From: an uncultured Holdemanella sp.
GTDB lineage: Bacteria; Bacillota_I; Bacilli_A; Erysipelotrichales; Erysipelotrichaceae
Length of the DNA stretch: 59,909 nt
Assembly (NCBI RefSeq): GCF_934772795.1
Contig: NZ_CAKVMR010000005.1
Location: forward strand, 1-59,909
Reading direction: 5' to 3'
Positions 1 to 8,270 of this stretch are shown piece after piece. Numbering within the stretch: position 1 is the first letter of the stretch; each line of letters begins with the position of its first letter. Below the pieces are notes generated by a model. It did not search any database, had not been told where the DNA came from, and saw only the letters and a program-made list of their open reading frames with translations. The translations under genes were made by a program, and so were the position numbers.

Positions 1-11
1 TGAGTGTTTTT

Positions 12-39
12 CTATACTTCAAAATGCTTGAATGTATAG
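12..39. promoter_or_regulatory. Inverted repeat of unknown role
   Basis: CTATAC with inner TTCAA pairs with TTGAA and GTATAG around a 5-base loop (AATGC). No T-run follows, so it is more like an operator or mRNA hairpin than a terminator. The gene to its left lies outside the window. Confidence 0.3.
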
Positions 40-100
40 TGTTTATGCGGATAATTGAAAATTAGATATAAAATTTACATTAATTATCGTAGAAAAATGT

Positions 101-143
101 AAAAGACACTAGTTCACCCCACCAAGGATTACTAGTGTTTTTT
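101..143. terminator. Intrinsic terminator
   Basis: AAAGACACTAGT pairs with ACTAGTGTTTTTT across a short loop, leaving a T-tract on the + strand and an A/T-rich flank on the other. It probably ends the gene left of the window and insulates the exporter operon. A weaker hairpin (CACTG/CAGTG, then GTTTTTC) follows at 164-187. Confidence 0.7.
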
Positions 144-291
144 GAAACGAATTAATTGAGAGTGATCACTGTATCCAGTGGTTTTTCTATTTGGCTTTAT
201 GCAAGAATATACTTTTTTAAATTTATGACTTTATTTCATACACATTTCATAAATGATTGCTAGTATAGTGTCGGATAAGGAGTTGGTTATT

Positions 292-1386
292 TTGATACAT
301 AATGCTTATGCATATATCACAAGAAAGAAAGTAAGAACGGGTATCTTGTTTTTGATACTTATGGTGATCTTGATCAGTCTTTATGGATGTTTGAGTATAC
401 TTTCATACAATGCACAATTGGAACGGTCTTTATATTCTGCAAGTCATAGTTCGATTGTAATACAAAAAAAAGATGGTTCTGAATTTGAACATACATCTTT
501 TGAAAATTCAGTGTATGAATATGAATTTGTTTCTAAGTTAGAAGATGCTAAGGTCGTTTCTATTAAGCAGGGTGTAACACTGGATTCTTTACCTGAAGAA
601 TATAAGAATGTGGTTTCAGTAGTTGGAACAAATAACACTTCAAAACATGTTTTATTTCGTAGTGGCGTGTTTACTTTAACTTCCGGAAAAAATATTGATT
701 CTAAGGATAAAAACTTTATTCTTATTCATTCGGATCTAGCTAAAAAGAATCATTTAAAAGTAGGGGATACAATATGTTTGAATTCACATACTTATACAAT
801 CAAAGGTATTTTTGAAGGTAAGAAACATGAAACATATACAGGTTTATCTTCCGATTTAAGTGAGAATACCGTATTTGTAGATTATCATTCTTTAAATTCA
901 AATCTGGTTAATAAGATGACTGTATTTTCTAAGGATAAAACTACGTTTAAACAAGTTCAATCCTTATATCCATCAAGTGAATATGTTGTATCTAAAGATA
1001 CGAATGCCTATCAATCATCTTTAGAATCTGTACAAAGTATGAAGCACATGATTCAAATTCTATCTTTTTCCATCATTGCGTGTGGACTTGTTGTGTTATC
1101 TCTGGTATTAGTTCTATGGCTAAGAGATCGCATCCATGAAATTGGTATCTTGTTGTCTATAGGTAAAAGTAAGATTGAAATTATTTTCCAGTTTGTTTTA
1201 GAACTTATCTTTATATCCATTCCTTTAGGAATTGTAGTATGTGTTATAAGTTTGGTTTTTAATCAAGTATCAAGCTTTTTGTTGAGCTATGGCTTGTTGA
1301 TGAGTATTATTATCGTTTCTGTACTAATCGCGAGTCTTATGATCATGATCAAAAAGCCAAGAGAAATATTATCGAAATTGAGTTAG
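292..1386 (+). CDS. ABC exporter permease, FtsX/MacB type (Vex1-like)
   Basis: Membrane permease of an exporter, about 364 residues from the chosen start. I chose TTG at 292 over ATG at 253. AAGGAG lies 9 bases upstream of the TTG, and the resulting N-terminus (HNAYAYITRKKVRTGILF) aligns with that of the second permease (KNAFKYVTRKSVKSIILF). It has one N-terminal membrane segment, an extracytoplasmic domain of about 200 residues containing a KNHLKVGD motif shared with the partner, then three C-terminal segments with the FtsX-like REIxILLSIG-type motif (HEIGILLSIGKSK). It is first in a five-gene operon ordered permease, ATPase, permease, regulator, kinase, as in the pneumococcal Vex/Vnc locus. 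The substrate is unknown. No Pep27-like peptide gene was found upstream. Confidence 0.85.
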   Translation: MIHNAYAYITRKKVRTGILFLILMVILISLYGCLSILSYNAQLERSLYSASHSSIVIQKKDGSEFEHTSFENSVYEYEFVSKLEDAKVVSIKQGVTLDSLPEEYKNVVSVVGTNNTSKHVLFRSGVFTLTSGKNIDSKDKNFILIHSDLAKKNHLKVGDTICLNSHTYTIKGIFEGKKHETYTGLSSDLSENTVFVDYHSLNSNLVNKMTVFSKDKTTFKQVQSLYPSSEYVVSKDTNAYQSSLESVQSMKHMIQILSFSIIACGLVVLSLVLVLWLRDRIHEIGILLSIGKSKIEIIFQFVLELIFISIPLGIVVCVISLVFNQVSSFLLSYGLLMSIIIVSVLIASLMIMIKKPREILSKLS

Positions 1387-1400
1387 GAGAAAATTTACTT

Positions 1401-2036
1401 ATGAGTATATTAGAAATAAAAGATGTAACGTATGGTTACACAAAATTAGAACATGTTTTATTTGAAGTGAATCAAAGCTTTGAGTGCGGAAAATTTTATG
1501 CGATTATTGGAAAGTCAGGTGCTGGTAAATCAACCTTATTATCTTTACTAGCCGGACTTGATGAGCCAGACTCTGGTGAAATTTTATTTGAAGGAAAAGA
1601 TATTTCAAAAACGGGATATACAAATCATCGTAAGAATCATATTTGTCTAGTATTTCAAAACTACAATTTGATTGATTATTTAACACCATTAGAAAATGTA
1701 CGCTTAGTCAATTCTAAAGCTTCGCCTTCCATTCTTTTAGATTTAGGGCTTGAACAATCCCAAATCAATCGTAGTGTAATGAAACTATCGGGTGGTCAGC
1801 AACAAAGAGTTGCGATTGCCCGTGCACTTGTAAGTAGCGCACCGATTATTTTAGCGGATGAGCCAACGGGAAATCTAGATAGTGATACGGCTAGTGAAAT
1901 TATTGATATTTTAAAAGCTCGTGCTAAAGAAAGAAATAAGTGTGTGATTGTTGTGACACATAGTAAAGAGGTAGCAGATGCCGCTGATGTTGTATATGAA
2001 TTAAAAGATAAAAAGTTAAAGAAGAGGGGGAAATAG
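1401..2036 (+). CDS. ABC exporter ATP-binding protein (Vex2/MacB type)
   Basis: Cytoplasmic ATPase of 211 residues that powers the two flanking permeases. Walker A is GKSGAGKST at residues 37-45, the Q-loop is Gln86, the signature LSGGQQQR is at 129-136, Walker B IILADE is at 149-154, and the switch His is 187. The D-loop region DEPTGNLD is typical of the MacB/LolD/FtsE group. It starts 14 bases after the first permease, and the second permease begins one base after its stop, so translation is probably coupled. All catalytic residues are present. Confidence 0.93.
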   Translation: MSILEIKDVTYGYTKLEHVLFEVNQSFECGKFYAIIGKSGAGKSTLLSLLAGLDEPDSGEILFEGKDISKTGYTNHRKNHICLVFQNYNLIDYLTPLENVRLVNSKASPSILLDLGLEQSQINRSVMKLSGGQQQRVAIARALVSSAPIILADEPTGNLDSDTASEIIDILKARAKERNKCVIVVTHSKEVADAADVVYELKDKKLKKRGK

Positions 2037-2037
2037 A

Positions 2038-3402
2038 ATGTTTAAGAATGCATTTAAATATGTAACTCGAAAAAGTGTGAAGTCAATCATTCTATTTCTT
2101 GTTGTTCTAATTATGTCAAGCCTTTGTCTAGTCGGACTATCTATTAAAGATGCGACAAACAAAGCGTCCAATACATCATTAGGCTCGATTACCAATAGTT
2201 TTACAATGGAAATCAATCGCCAAGTCAATTTTGGTACGCCTAGAGGTGCAGGCAATGTAAAAGGCAAGGATATTGAAAAGATTTGTGCTTCTAAAGACAT
2301 TGATTCCTATGTGAAAAGAATCAATAGTGTAGCTGACTTAGTCGATCATGATATTGTTTTAACTTCAAATGAAAATAAGGAGCGTCTTTCTAAGTTTAAA
2401 TCAACCGTGATGCTTACTGGAGTCAATGAATCAAAAAAAGAAACAAAGTTTGTATCGGGTGCCTATAAATTGGTCGAGGGTAAGCATCTAAATAGTAAAG
2501 ATAAACATCAAATCTTGATGCATAAAGATTTAGCGGCAAAGAACCATTTAAAAGTGGGGGATAAGCTTTATCTACGCTCAAATATCTATGATGCAGATAA
2601 TGAAAAGGGTGCGGATGAAACAGTAGAAGTAACCATTAAGGGTTTATTTGATGGTCATAATCAAGGTGGTGTTACAGCTGCACAAGAATTATATGAAAAT
2701 AATCTAATCACGGATTTGGATACGGCTGCCAAAGTTTATGGCAATACACCAAAGACAGCTGTATATCAAGATGCCACATTCTTTGTAAATGGGAATAAAG
2801 ACTTGGATCAAGTCATTAAAAATCTAAGAAAATTAGATATCAACTGGAATGAGTATGTCTTAGTAAAAAGTACATCGAATTATCCAGCTCTACAAAAATC
2901 AATACGTGGTATGTATAGTGTCGCAAATAAAATGTTTATTGGATCTTTGATCTTTGCGGGTATCGTTGTCACTTTATTGTTGCTTATGTGGATGAATGCA
3001 AGGAGAAAAGAAATCGCAATCTTAATGGCTTTAGGTATTTCTAAAACGAAAATCTTTATTCAATTTGTTCTAGAACTATGTATGGTAACCATTCCAGCCT
3101 ATATCTTTGCGTATTTTATAGCTAGTAAAACTGCATCGAGTTTAGGTGCAAAAGTATTGAACAATGTAAGTACGGGTGTTGCCAAAGAAATTGCCAAAGA
3201 ATCCGCTTCAAATCAACTTGGTGGTGGAGCTGAAGTGGATGGCTTTAATAAGATGTTGACACATATTGATGCAACTGTTGAACCAAAATATATGGTGTAT
3301 GTTATTATATTTATGTCAATTGTAATGTTAGTTGCACTCGTTGTTTCTACAATGCATTTGTTAAACAAGAACTGCAAAGAATTATTAAATGAGGAAGAGT
3401 AG
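2038..3402 (+). CDS. ABC exporter permease, FtsX/MacB type (Vex3-like)
   Basis: Second permease, 454 residues, with a membrane segment near residues 17-37, a long extracytoplasmic domain (about 40-290) and three C-terminal membrane segments. MNARRKEIAILMALGISK is the FtsX-core motif that also occurs in the first permease. The extracytoplasmic part shares KNHLKVGDKLY with its partner, which suggests the two arose by duplication and work as a heterodimer. It is longer than the first permease because of an insertion near residues 345-395. RBS GAGGGGG lies just before the ATG. The cargo cannot be inferred; peptide or antimicrobial export is the usual role of the family. Confidence 0.88.
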   Translation: MFKNAFKYVTRKSVKSIILFLVVLIMSSLCLVGLSIKDATNKASNTSLGSITNSFTMEINRQVNFGTPRGAGNVKGKDIEKICASKDIDSYVKRINSVADLVDHDIVLTSNENKERLSKFKSTVMLTGVNESKKETKFVSGAYKLVEGKHLNSKDKHQILMHKDLAAKNHLKVGDKLYLRSNIYDADNEKGADETVEVTIKGLFDGHNQGGVTAAQELYENNLITDLDTAAKVYGNTPKTAVYQDATFFVNGNKDLDQVIKNLRKLDINWNEYVLVKSTSNYPALQKSIRGMYSVANKMFIGSLIFAGIVVTLLLLMWMNARRKEIAILMALGISKTKIFIQFVLELCMVTIPAYIFAYFIASKTASSLGAKVLNNVSTGVAKEIAKESASNQLGGGAEVDGFNKMLTHIDATVEPKYMVYVIIFMSIVMLVALVVSTMHLLNKNCKELLNEEE

Positions 3403-3404
3403 AT

Positions 3405-4046
3405 ATGAAAATATTGGTAGTGGAAGATGATACACTGATTCGCGAGGGATTGAGTGAATTCTTATCGGAGTCTGGATATAGTATTATTCAGGCAAAAGAT
3501 GGTAAAGAGGCATTGGAAAAGTTTAATACAGATATTCATTTGGTGATATTGGACATTCAAATTCCATATATCAATGGATTGGACGTATTAAAAGAAATTC
3601 GTAAAGAAAGTGATTTGCCTGTTTTAATCTTAACGGCTTTCAGCAATGAAGAATTCAAAATTGATGCCTATACAAACTTAGCGGATGGCTATATTGAAAA
3701 ACCATTTTCACTACCTGTATTAAAAGCTCGTATTGATGCGCTTCTTCAAAAACAAGATATTTTTGAATATAAAAATGTTTGTGTGAATTTCAAAAGCTAT
3801 ACAGCCAAAATAGATGGCAAAATGATCGATATCAATGCCAAAGAACTAGAAATCTTAAAATACCTTTTAGATAATGCAGGTATCGCATTATCTAGAGCTC
3901 AAATTCTAGATCATGTATGGAAGGAAAGTGAAGACGTTCCTTATGATCGTGTTATTGATGTATATATTAAAGAATTACGTAAGAAACTAGGTTTAGATTG
4001 TATTACGACCATTCGTAATGTGGGCTACAAATTGGAGAAATCATGA
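3405..4046 (+). CDS. OmpR-family response regulator (VncR-like)
   Basis: Two-component DNA-binding regulator, 213 residues. The receiver domain (1-115) has the acidic pair at 8-9, the predicted phospho-acceptor Asp50 in HLVILDIQIP, Thr77 and Lys99. A winged-helix effector domain fills about 120-213 and ends with the typical TIRNVGYKLE strand. The gene starts two bases after the second permease and its end overlaps the kinase start by 4 bases, so the whole set is probably one transcript. It most likely controls the exporter in response to the kinase; the target site was not identified. Confidence 0.92.
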   Translation: MKILVVEDDTLIREGLSEFLSESGYSIIQAKDGKEALEKFNTDIHLVILDIQIPYINGLDVLKEIRKESDLPVLILTAFSNEEFKIDAYTNLADGYIEKPFSLPVLKARIDALLQKQDIFEYKNVCVNFKSYTAKIDGKMIDINAKELEILKYLLDNAGIALSRAQILDHVWKESEDVPYDRVIDVYIKELRKKLGLDCITTIRNVGYKLEKS

Positions 4047-5311
4047 AAAACTTAAAGATATTTCCTAAAATATGTATACAAACATTCAGCGTCATCGCAA
4101 TTATTGTCTTGTTTATCCATCTCTTTGTATATTTGATTTTTCCTAGAACCTATTTGGATGTAAGAAAAGAAGAAATCTATACTAAGGCCAATGAAATTAC
4201 AGAAAACTTAAATGGTAAATCTGTTGACTATATTGAACAAGCTTTAGATTTTTATTCCAACACCAATGAAATCAAAGCGTTTATTAAAAAGAATACTTCA
4301 TCAAATGAAGTAGAAATCAAGAATGATTTAAATGTCGACTTAAAGAGTTCTAATAACTCTTTGATTATTGAAGAAAGAGAATTAAAGCTGGATACTGGTG
4401 AAAAGATTCATCTTCAATTTGTTTCAACAGCTGATATGCAAAGCCAAGCTAAAAATCTAAGTCTACAATTTCTTCCTTACTCTTTAATTATATCCCTATG
4501 CTTTTCGGCCATTGTCTCTTTGGTGTATGCTAAATCCATTAAAAATCATGTAGTTGAAATCAAGAGTGTAACCGATCAAATGATGGCATTAGATAAGAAG
4601 GCTCGTCTAGAAATTGATTCGAGTGATGAAATTGGTCAGTTGAAGGCACAAATCAATGATTTGTATGAAACACTTCTTGATTCGATTTCAAATCTTGAAT
4701 TTAAAAATAAAGAGATTTTAAGATTAGAGAAAATAAAATACGACTTTTTTAAAGGAGCGAGCCACGAATTAAAAACGCCTTTGGCAAGTCTTAAAATTAT
4801 CTTAGAAAATATGAAATACAATGTGGGTAAATATAAAAATAGAGATGTTTATATTGATGACTGTATTGATTTAGTCGATCACTTAACGAAGAATATCCAA
4901 CAAATCTTATCTGTATATTCCATTGAAAATCTAAAAGACGATGAAGAAGTGGTTTGTATCAAGGATGAATTAAGTAGTGTACTTCAAAAATATGATGTAT
5001 TGATTCATCAAAAGGAATTGCATATTCAAAATGATCTGCAAGATGAAACAATGTATATTGGTAAGACAGCTCTAAATATAATTTTATCCAACCTAATAAG
5101 TAATGCGATCAACTACACGCATGAAAAGGATACTGTTCATATTGGAATCGAACAAGACTGGTTCTATATTCAAAACAAACAAGATTCAACCCAACCTAAA
5201 GGAAATGGTCTAGGTTTATATATTGTTCGAAATTTATTGGATAACTATAAAATTCCATATGAAAAGATTAAAGATGAAGAATTTATCTTTAAGATTCAAT
5301 TGAAACATTAG
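4043..5311 (+). CDS. Sensor histidine kinase (VncS-like)
   Basis: Membrane sensor kinase of 422 residues paired with the preceding regulator (ATGA overlap). Two membrane segments (about 12-34 and 146-164) flank an extracytoplasmic sensor of about 110 residues, followed by a HAMP-like linker. The H-box is GASHELKTPLASL with His241. The N-box is ILSNLISNAINYT and the G2 box is GNGLGLYIV. The G1 box lacks a clear DxGxG and reads IQNKQDST, a degeneration seen in some Vnc/Bce-type kinases. The gene ends at a hairpin terminator. Confidence 0.9.
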   Translation: MKNLKIFPKICIQTFSVIAIIVLFIHLFVYLIFPRTYLDVRKEEIYTKANEITENLNGKSVDYIEQALDFYSNTNEIKAFIKKNTSSNEVEIKNDLNVDLKSSNNSLIIEERELKLDTGEKIHLQFVSTADMQSQAKNLSLQFLPYSLIISLCFSAIVSLVYAKSIKNHVVEIKSVTDQMMALDKKARLEIDSSDEIGQLKAQINDLYETLLDSISNLEFKNKEILRLEKIKYDFFKGASHELKTPLASLKIILENMKYNVGKYKNRDVYIDDCIDLVDHLTKNIQQILSVYSIENLKDDEEVVCIKDELSSVLQKYDVLIHQKELHIQNDLQDETMYIGKTALNIILSNLISNAINYTHEKDTVHIGIEQDWFYIQNKQDSTQPKGNGLGLYIVRNLLDNYKIPYEKIKDEEFIFKIQLKH

Positions 5312-5333
5312 ATCCTTATTATGAGGATCTTTT
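5310..5333 (+). terminator. Intrinsic terminator of exporter operon
   Basis: AGATCCT pairs with AGGATCT across a 7-base loop and is followed by TTTAATTT. It lies directly at the stop codon of the histidine kinase gene. Confidence 0.7.
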
Positions 5334-5422
5334 AATTTATATTTAAAAATATTTTGTGAGTACCCATCTAACAACCCTATACACTAAATAGACATCGATA
5401 TTGTCAATTTAGCAGGTACTAT

Positions 5423-5439
5423 ATCCTTGTACAAAGGAT
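5423..5439 (+). promoter_or_regulatory. Hairpin over the transposase ribosome binding site
   Basis: ATCCTT pairs with AAGGAT over a short GTACA loop. The 3' arm contains the only Shine-Dalgarno-like AAAGGA ahead of the transposase. Such hairpins limit transposase translation in many insertion sequences; here that is an inference. Confidence 0.45.
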
Positions 5440-5449
5440 GGTGCTAGTT

Positions 5450-6442
5450 ATGTATTACAAAAGAAACAATAAACGTTTGTCTGTTAGTGGTCGTGGAGAC
5501 TATATATCTACTTCTGATTTCATTGTTCAATATTACACAAATTTAGATGCTTGTCGTAAGTTTTTCTTTGACATTAAATGGCCTACTGGCTACTATTGCG
5601 AAAAATGTGGCTGTACTCACTACTATTTTATGAAAACCAAGAACTGCTATCGTTGTGCTAACTGCAAACATGATGAAAGATTGTTATCCAATACGATCTT
5701 TCAGGATAACAAACTGCCATTAAACGTTTTATTGTACGGTTTGTTTCTAATCTTTACGGCAAGTAATGGTATTTCTAGTTTGGAACTTTCTAAAGAATTG
5801 AAGGTCAATTATAAAACAGCCTGCTTATTACAGACTAAAGCTCGTATACTTATGAAAAATTCGAATTCAAAGAAATTTTTGGATTCGAATTTTTATGAAT
5901 CCGATGTAGCCTATACAGGAGCTCCATCACATAACGGAAAGCGAGGGCTTGGTACTGATAAACAGCCCTTTTTAATAGTGCTTGCAACAGAGCAAGAGAA
6001 CCAATATCCATGTTTTGTAAAGATGCAGGAAGTGGCAACAGATTCAAGCAAGATTGTTGAGGAATATTTTGAGAAGTACGTAATAATGTCTAAAGAGAGA
6101 AAATTGAATACTGACGGTAAAACGACATACAACATCTTAAAGAATAGAATGGAAGTAAACAATGAAGCAATTGACTATGACAATGATAACCATCGATTAT
6201 ACTTTCTAAACAAGATTATATCCAATTTAAACAGTCAGTTTATTGATAGATTCCATGGTGTTACCAAAAGAATGTTGCCCTTATATTATTCTGAATTCGA
6301 ATGGAGATTCAACCACAGAAGCTGCAAATCAATCCTGGATAAAATCAAGAATTATATAATGCAATCCAGCATAGCCACCCGAAAAATGATTCGTGATTCA
6401 ATGGACCAATATGCCACGGCTAGAGGATTGGAAAATGCCTAG
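5450..6442 (+). CDS. IS1595-family transposase
   Basis: DDE-type transposase of about 330 residues (334 if ATG at 5438 is used). An N-terminal zinc ribbon has CEKC and CANC pairs. A short helical linker precedes the catalytic domain, whose first acidic motif is ESDVAYTG. The C-terminal FHGVTKRMLPLYYSEFEWRFNHR region holds the conserved YxxEFxWRxN signature of the family. I prefer ATG 5450 (MYYKRNN) because of its spacing from AAAGGA, but both starts are possible. The frame is intact, so the element may be active. Its reading frame runs right up to the right inverted repeat. Confidence 0.88.
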   Translation: MYYKRNNKRLSVSGRGDYISTSDFIVQYYTNLDACRKFFFDIKWPTGYYCEKCGCTHYYFMKTKNCYRCANCKHDERLLSNTIFQDNKLPLNVLLYGLFLIFTASNGISSLELSKELKVNYKTACLLQTKARILMKNSNSKKFLDSNFYESDVAYTGAPSHNGKRGLGTDKQPFLIVLATEQENQYPCFVKMQEVATDSSKIVEEYFEKYVIMSKERKLNTDGKTTYNILKNRMEVNNEAIDYDNDNHRLYFLNKIISNLNSQFIDRFHGVTKRMLPLYYSEFEWRFNHRSCKSILDKIKNYIMQSSIATRKMIRDSMDQYATARGLENA

Positions 6443-6548
6443 GGTTATCAGATGGGTACTCACAAAATATTTTGGAAGTTAATAATGTTTTCACATTGGA
6501 TCTTTATAATAGGTCTTATAGTAGATTTATAGTTAAAATTTGTTGAAT

Positions 6549-6587
6549 TTCACCTCATACTAACATAAAATGTTAGTGAGAGGTGAA
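6549..6587. promoter_or_regulatory. Long palindrome, probable AbiEi operator and RBS sequester
   Basis: TTCACCTC then ACTAACAT (6549-6566) pair with ATGTTAGT then GAGGTGAA (6570-6587) around an AAA loop, with only one 2-base internal mismatch. The right arm contains the AGAGGTGA ribosome binding site of the antitoxin. AbiEi antitoxins are known to repress their own operon by binding inverted repeats, so this is a strong operator candidate. As RNA it would also mask the ribosome binding site. Confidence 0.6.
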
Positions 6588-6590
6588 AAC

Positions 6591-7187
6591 ATGATAGTTA
6601 CATATGAAATGTTGAAGGAAAGTCTAACGGATTATAAGGCTAAAGATATTAAAATTAAACGGATGAGTGATAATAAAGAAATTATTAAGTTGACTAAAAA
6701 TTTGTATGAGACAAATAAAAATGCACCTGGCTATGTTGTTGCGAATGCGATTTATTCACCATCATATTTATCATTTGATTATGCCTTAGCATATTATGGC
6801 CTTATACCTGAAGCAGTCTATACATATACAAGCGCAACTTTTGGTAAGGGTAAAAAGAAATTGTATAAAAATGATTTTGGTACTTATACATATCGAGATG
6901 TACCAGCAAATATTTATCCTTATTGTTTACAAATTTTTCAAGAACAAGATTATTCATATGTAATGGCAACACCTGAAAAAGCATTATGTGATAAGTTATA
7001 TACTTTAAAAGTAGTGCGTAATAAGAAAGATATGTATGATTTATTATTTAATGATTTACGTATGGATATGGATGTCTTAAAAAAACTAGATTTTAATGTT
7101 TTATATACACTCTGTGATAACTATGGATCTACAAATATGAAATACTTAAAAAAAGTATTAGGAGATCTAGATGAAAACAATTCTTGA
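6591..7187 (+). CDS. AbiEi-type antitoxin / autorepressor
   Basis: Probable type IV antitoxin of 198 residues. The start at ATG 6591 is set by GAGAGGTGAA seven bases upstream. The segment YVVANAIYSPSYLSFDYALA, continuing YYGLIPE, and the later ATPEKALCDKLYTL are the hallmark motifs of AbiEi-type proteins. The first 45 residues are the place for the short winged-helix DNA-binding part. The gene overlaps the toxin gene by 17 bases, so the pair is translationally coupled. In the family the antitoxin represses the operon and counteracts the nucleotidyltransferase without binding it. Its placement next to an insertion sequence fits a mobile defence gene pair. Confidence 0.82.
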   Translation: MIVTYEMLKESLTDYKAKDIKIKRMSDNKEIIKLTKNLYETNKNAPGYVVANAIYSPSYLSFDYALAYYGLIPEAVYTYTSATFGKGKKKLYKNDFGTYTYRDVPANIYPYCLQIFQEQDYSYVMATPEKALCDKLYTLKVVRNKKDMYDLLFNDLRMDMDVLKKLDFNVLYTLCDNYGSTNMKYLKKVLGDLDENNS

Positions 7188-8034
7188 ACAAATGGTTGAG
7201 GCGTATCAACCAAAAAACAATGAAGAAAAGCGAAATGTTGTTAAAGAAGTTATGCAAGAAATTACACTTTGTGCTTTGAGTAAAGCTGGATTCTTTGATG
7301 TGGCCGCATTTTATGGCGGTACTGCATTAAGAATATTTTATGGACTTGACCGTTTTTCTGAAGATTTAGATTTTTCATTAATGATGAAAAACAAAGACTT
7401 TGATCTTAGTACATACGTTCCGTCTTTAAAACGGATTGTACAATCATTCGGTTTAAATGTGGAGGTTGAAATTAAACATAAAACTTTAGATTCTGCCATA
7501 CAATCTGCTTTTCTAAAAGGTGATACAATTGAACAATTCTTATTGTTTTATCCAAATGATTTAGTTACTGGCATAAATAAAAACGAAAAAGTGAAAATTA
7601 AATTTGAAATAGATACCATGCCTGCAAGTCTTGCCACATATGAAACAAAATATCGCTTATTACCAATGCCTTATAGTATTAAACTGTATGATGAAGCTTC
7701 CTTATTTTCTGGAAAGATACATGCGGTTATTTGTCGTTCATGGAAATCTAGAGTAAAAGGTAGGGATTTATATGATTATGTTTTCTATCTAACAAGAAAT
7801 ACAAAATTTAATTTGGATCATTTAAGAGAAAAATTAAACGAATCTCACTATATATCTCAAGAAGATAAATTTGATGTGGACTTTGTGAAGGCGCTATTGA
7901 TCGCAAGATTTAATGAAATAGATTTTAATGATGCGAAAAAAGATGTTTTACCGTTCATTACAGATACGAGTATATTGGATATCTGGAGTAAAGAATTCTT
8001 TATCTCAATCACATCACAATTAAGTAATGTATAA
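7171..8034 (+). CDS. AbiEii-type nucleotidyltransferase toxin
   Basis: Predicted toxin of 287 residues from the DUF1814/AbiEii nucleotidyltransferase family. The active-site pattern is GGTALRI (49-55) followed by RFSEDLDFS (61-69), with the metal-binding acidic residues at Asp65 and Asp67. A conserved LYDEASLFSGKIHAVICR block and KGRDLYDYVFYL follow, as in related proteins. Members modify tRNA or other nucleotide acceptors and arrest growth or abort phage infection. RBS GGAGATCTAG lies inside the antitoxin gene. The gene appears complete and intact. Confidence 0.87.
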   Translation: MKTILEQMVEAYQPKNNEEKRNVVKEVMQEITLCALSKAGFFDVAAFYGGTALRIFYGLDRFSEDLDFSLMMKNKDFDLSTYVPSLKRIVQSFGLNVEVEIKHKTLDSAIQSAFLKGDTIEQFLLFYPNDLVTGINKNEKVKIKFEIDTMPASLATYETKYRLLPMPYSIKLYDEASLFSGKIHAVICRSWKSRVKGRDLYDYVFYLTRNTKFNLDHLREKLNESHYISQEDKFDVDFVKALLIARFNEIDFNDAKKDVLPFITDTSILDIWSKEFFISITSQLSNV

Positions 8035-8102
8035 AATAGATTCTTAATATTTTTTCTTGTTTTAATGTAGGTATAAATTGTATAATTAAACATATAAATT
8101 AA

Positions 8103-8186
8103 GAGCAAACTTATCGAAAGGTAAGGACGCAAAGCCATATGGAGCTAAAACTATGATGAATATTATAGTCATGCTAGCCGGTTGCA
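8103..8186 (+). promoter_or_regulatory. Cyclic-di-GMP class I riboswitch (GEMM-I)
   Basis: The aptamer has the family landmarks in order: GCAAAC opening, CGAAAGG tetraloop hairpin, the invariant GGACGCAAAGCC block, a second hairpin (GGAGCTA to TAGTCATGCTAGCC) and the closing GGTTGC that pairs with the opening GCAA. It is followed within 20 bases by a terminator hairpin and then a solute-binding lipoprotein gene. A competing hairpin (TTGCA 8182-8186 with TGCAA 8194-8198) uses the 3' side of the closing stem, as expected of a switch. The direction of control (on or off) cannot be decided by eye. Confidence 0.88.
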
Positions 8187-8206
8187 ACATTTGTGCAATT
8201 TGTTTA

Positions 8207-8244
8207 GGAAGTTTCCATGTTATTTTGCGTGAACTTCCTTTTTT
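8207..8244 (+). terminator. Riboswitch expression-platform terminator
   Basis: GGAAGTT (8207-8213) pairs with AACTTCC (8232-8238), followed by TTTTTT. It lies between the c-di-GMP aptamer and the ATG at 8271, so read-through would be controlled by the aptamer. Confidence 0.8.
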
Positions 8245-8270
8245 GTTTGAAGAAATTAGGGTAATGGATT

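Larger units (their letters stand above)
5346..6474 (+). mobile_element. Complete IS1595-family insertion sequence
   Basis: About 1.13 kb bounded by near-perfect inverted repeats. The left end (5346-5378) and right end (6442-6474) match over about 33 positions with two mismatches, with TTTTGTGAGTACCCATCT at the core. The outermost AAAATATTTT is itself a palindrome and appears at both ends. It can therefore be read as part of the inverted repeat or as a target-site duplication; IS1595 elements usually duplicate about 8 bp. The element carries one transposase gene, whose stop codon touches the right repeat. It landed between the kinase terminator and the AbiE promoter and breaks no visible gene. 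Confidence 0.85.

Noticed and set aside
144..291. Pep27-like peptide gene ahead of the exporter
   Set aside because: The only ATG frame is nine codons long and has no ribosome binding site.
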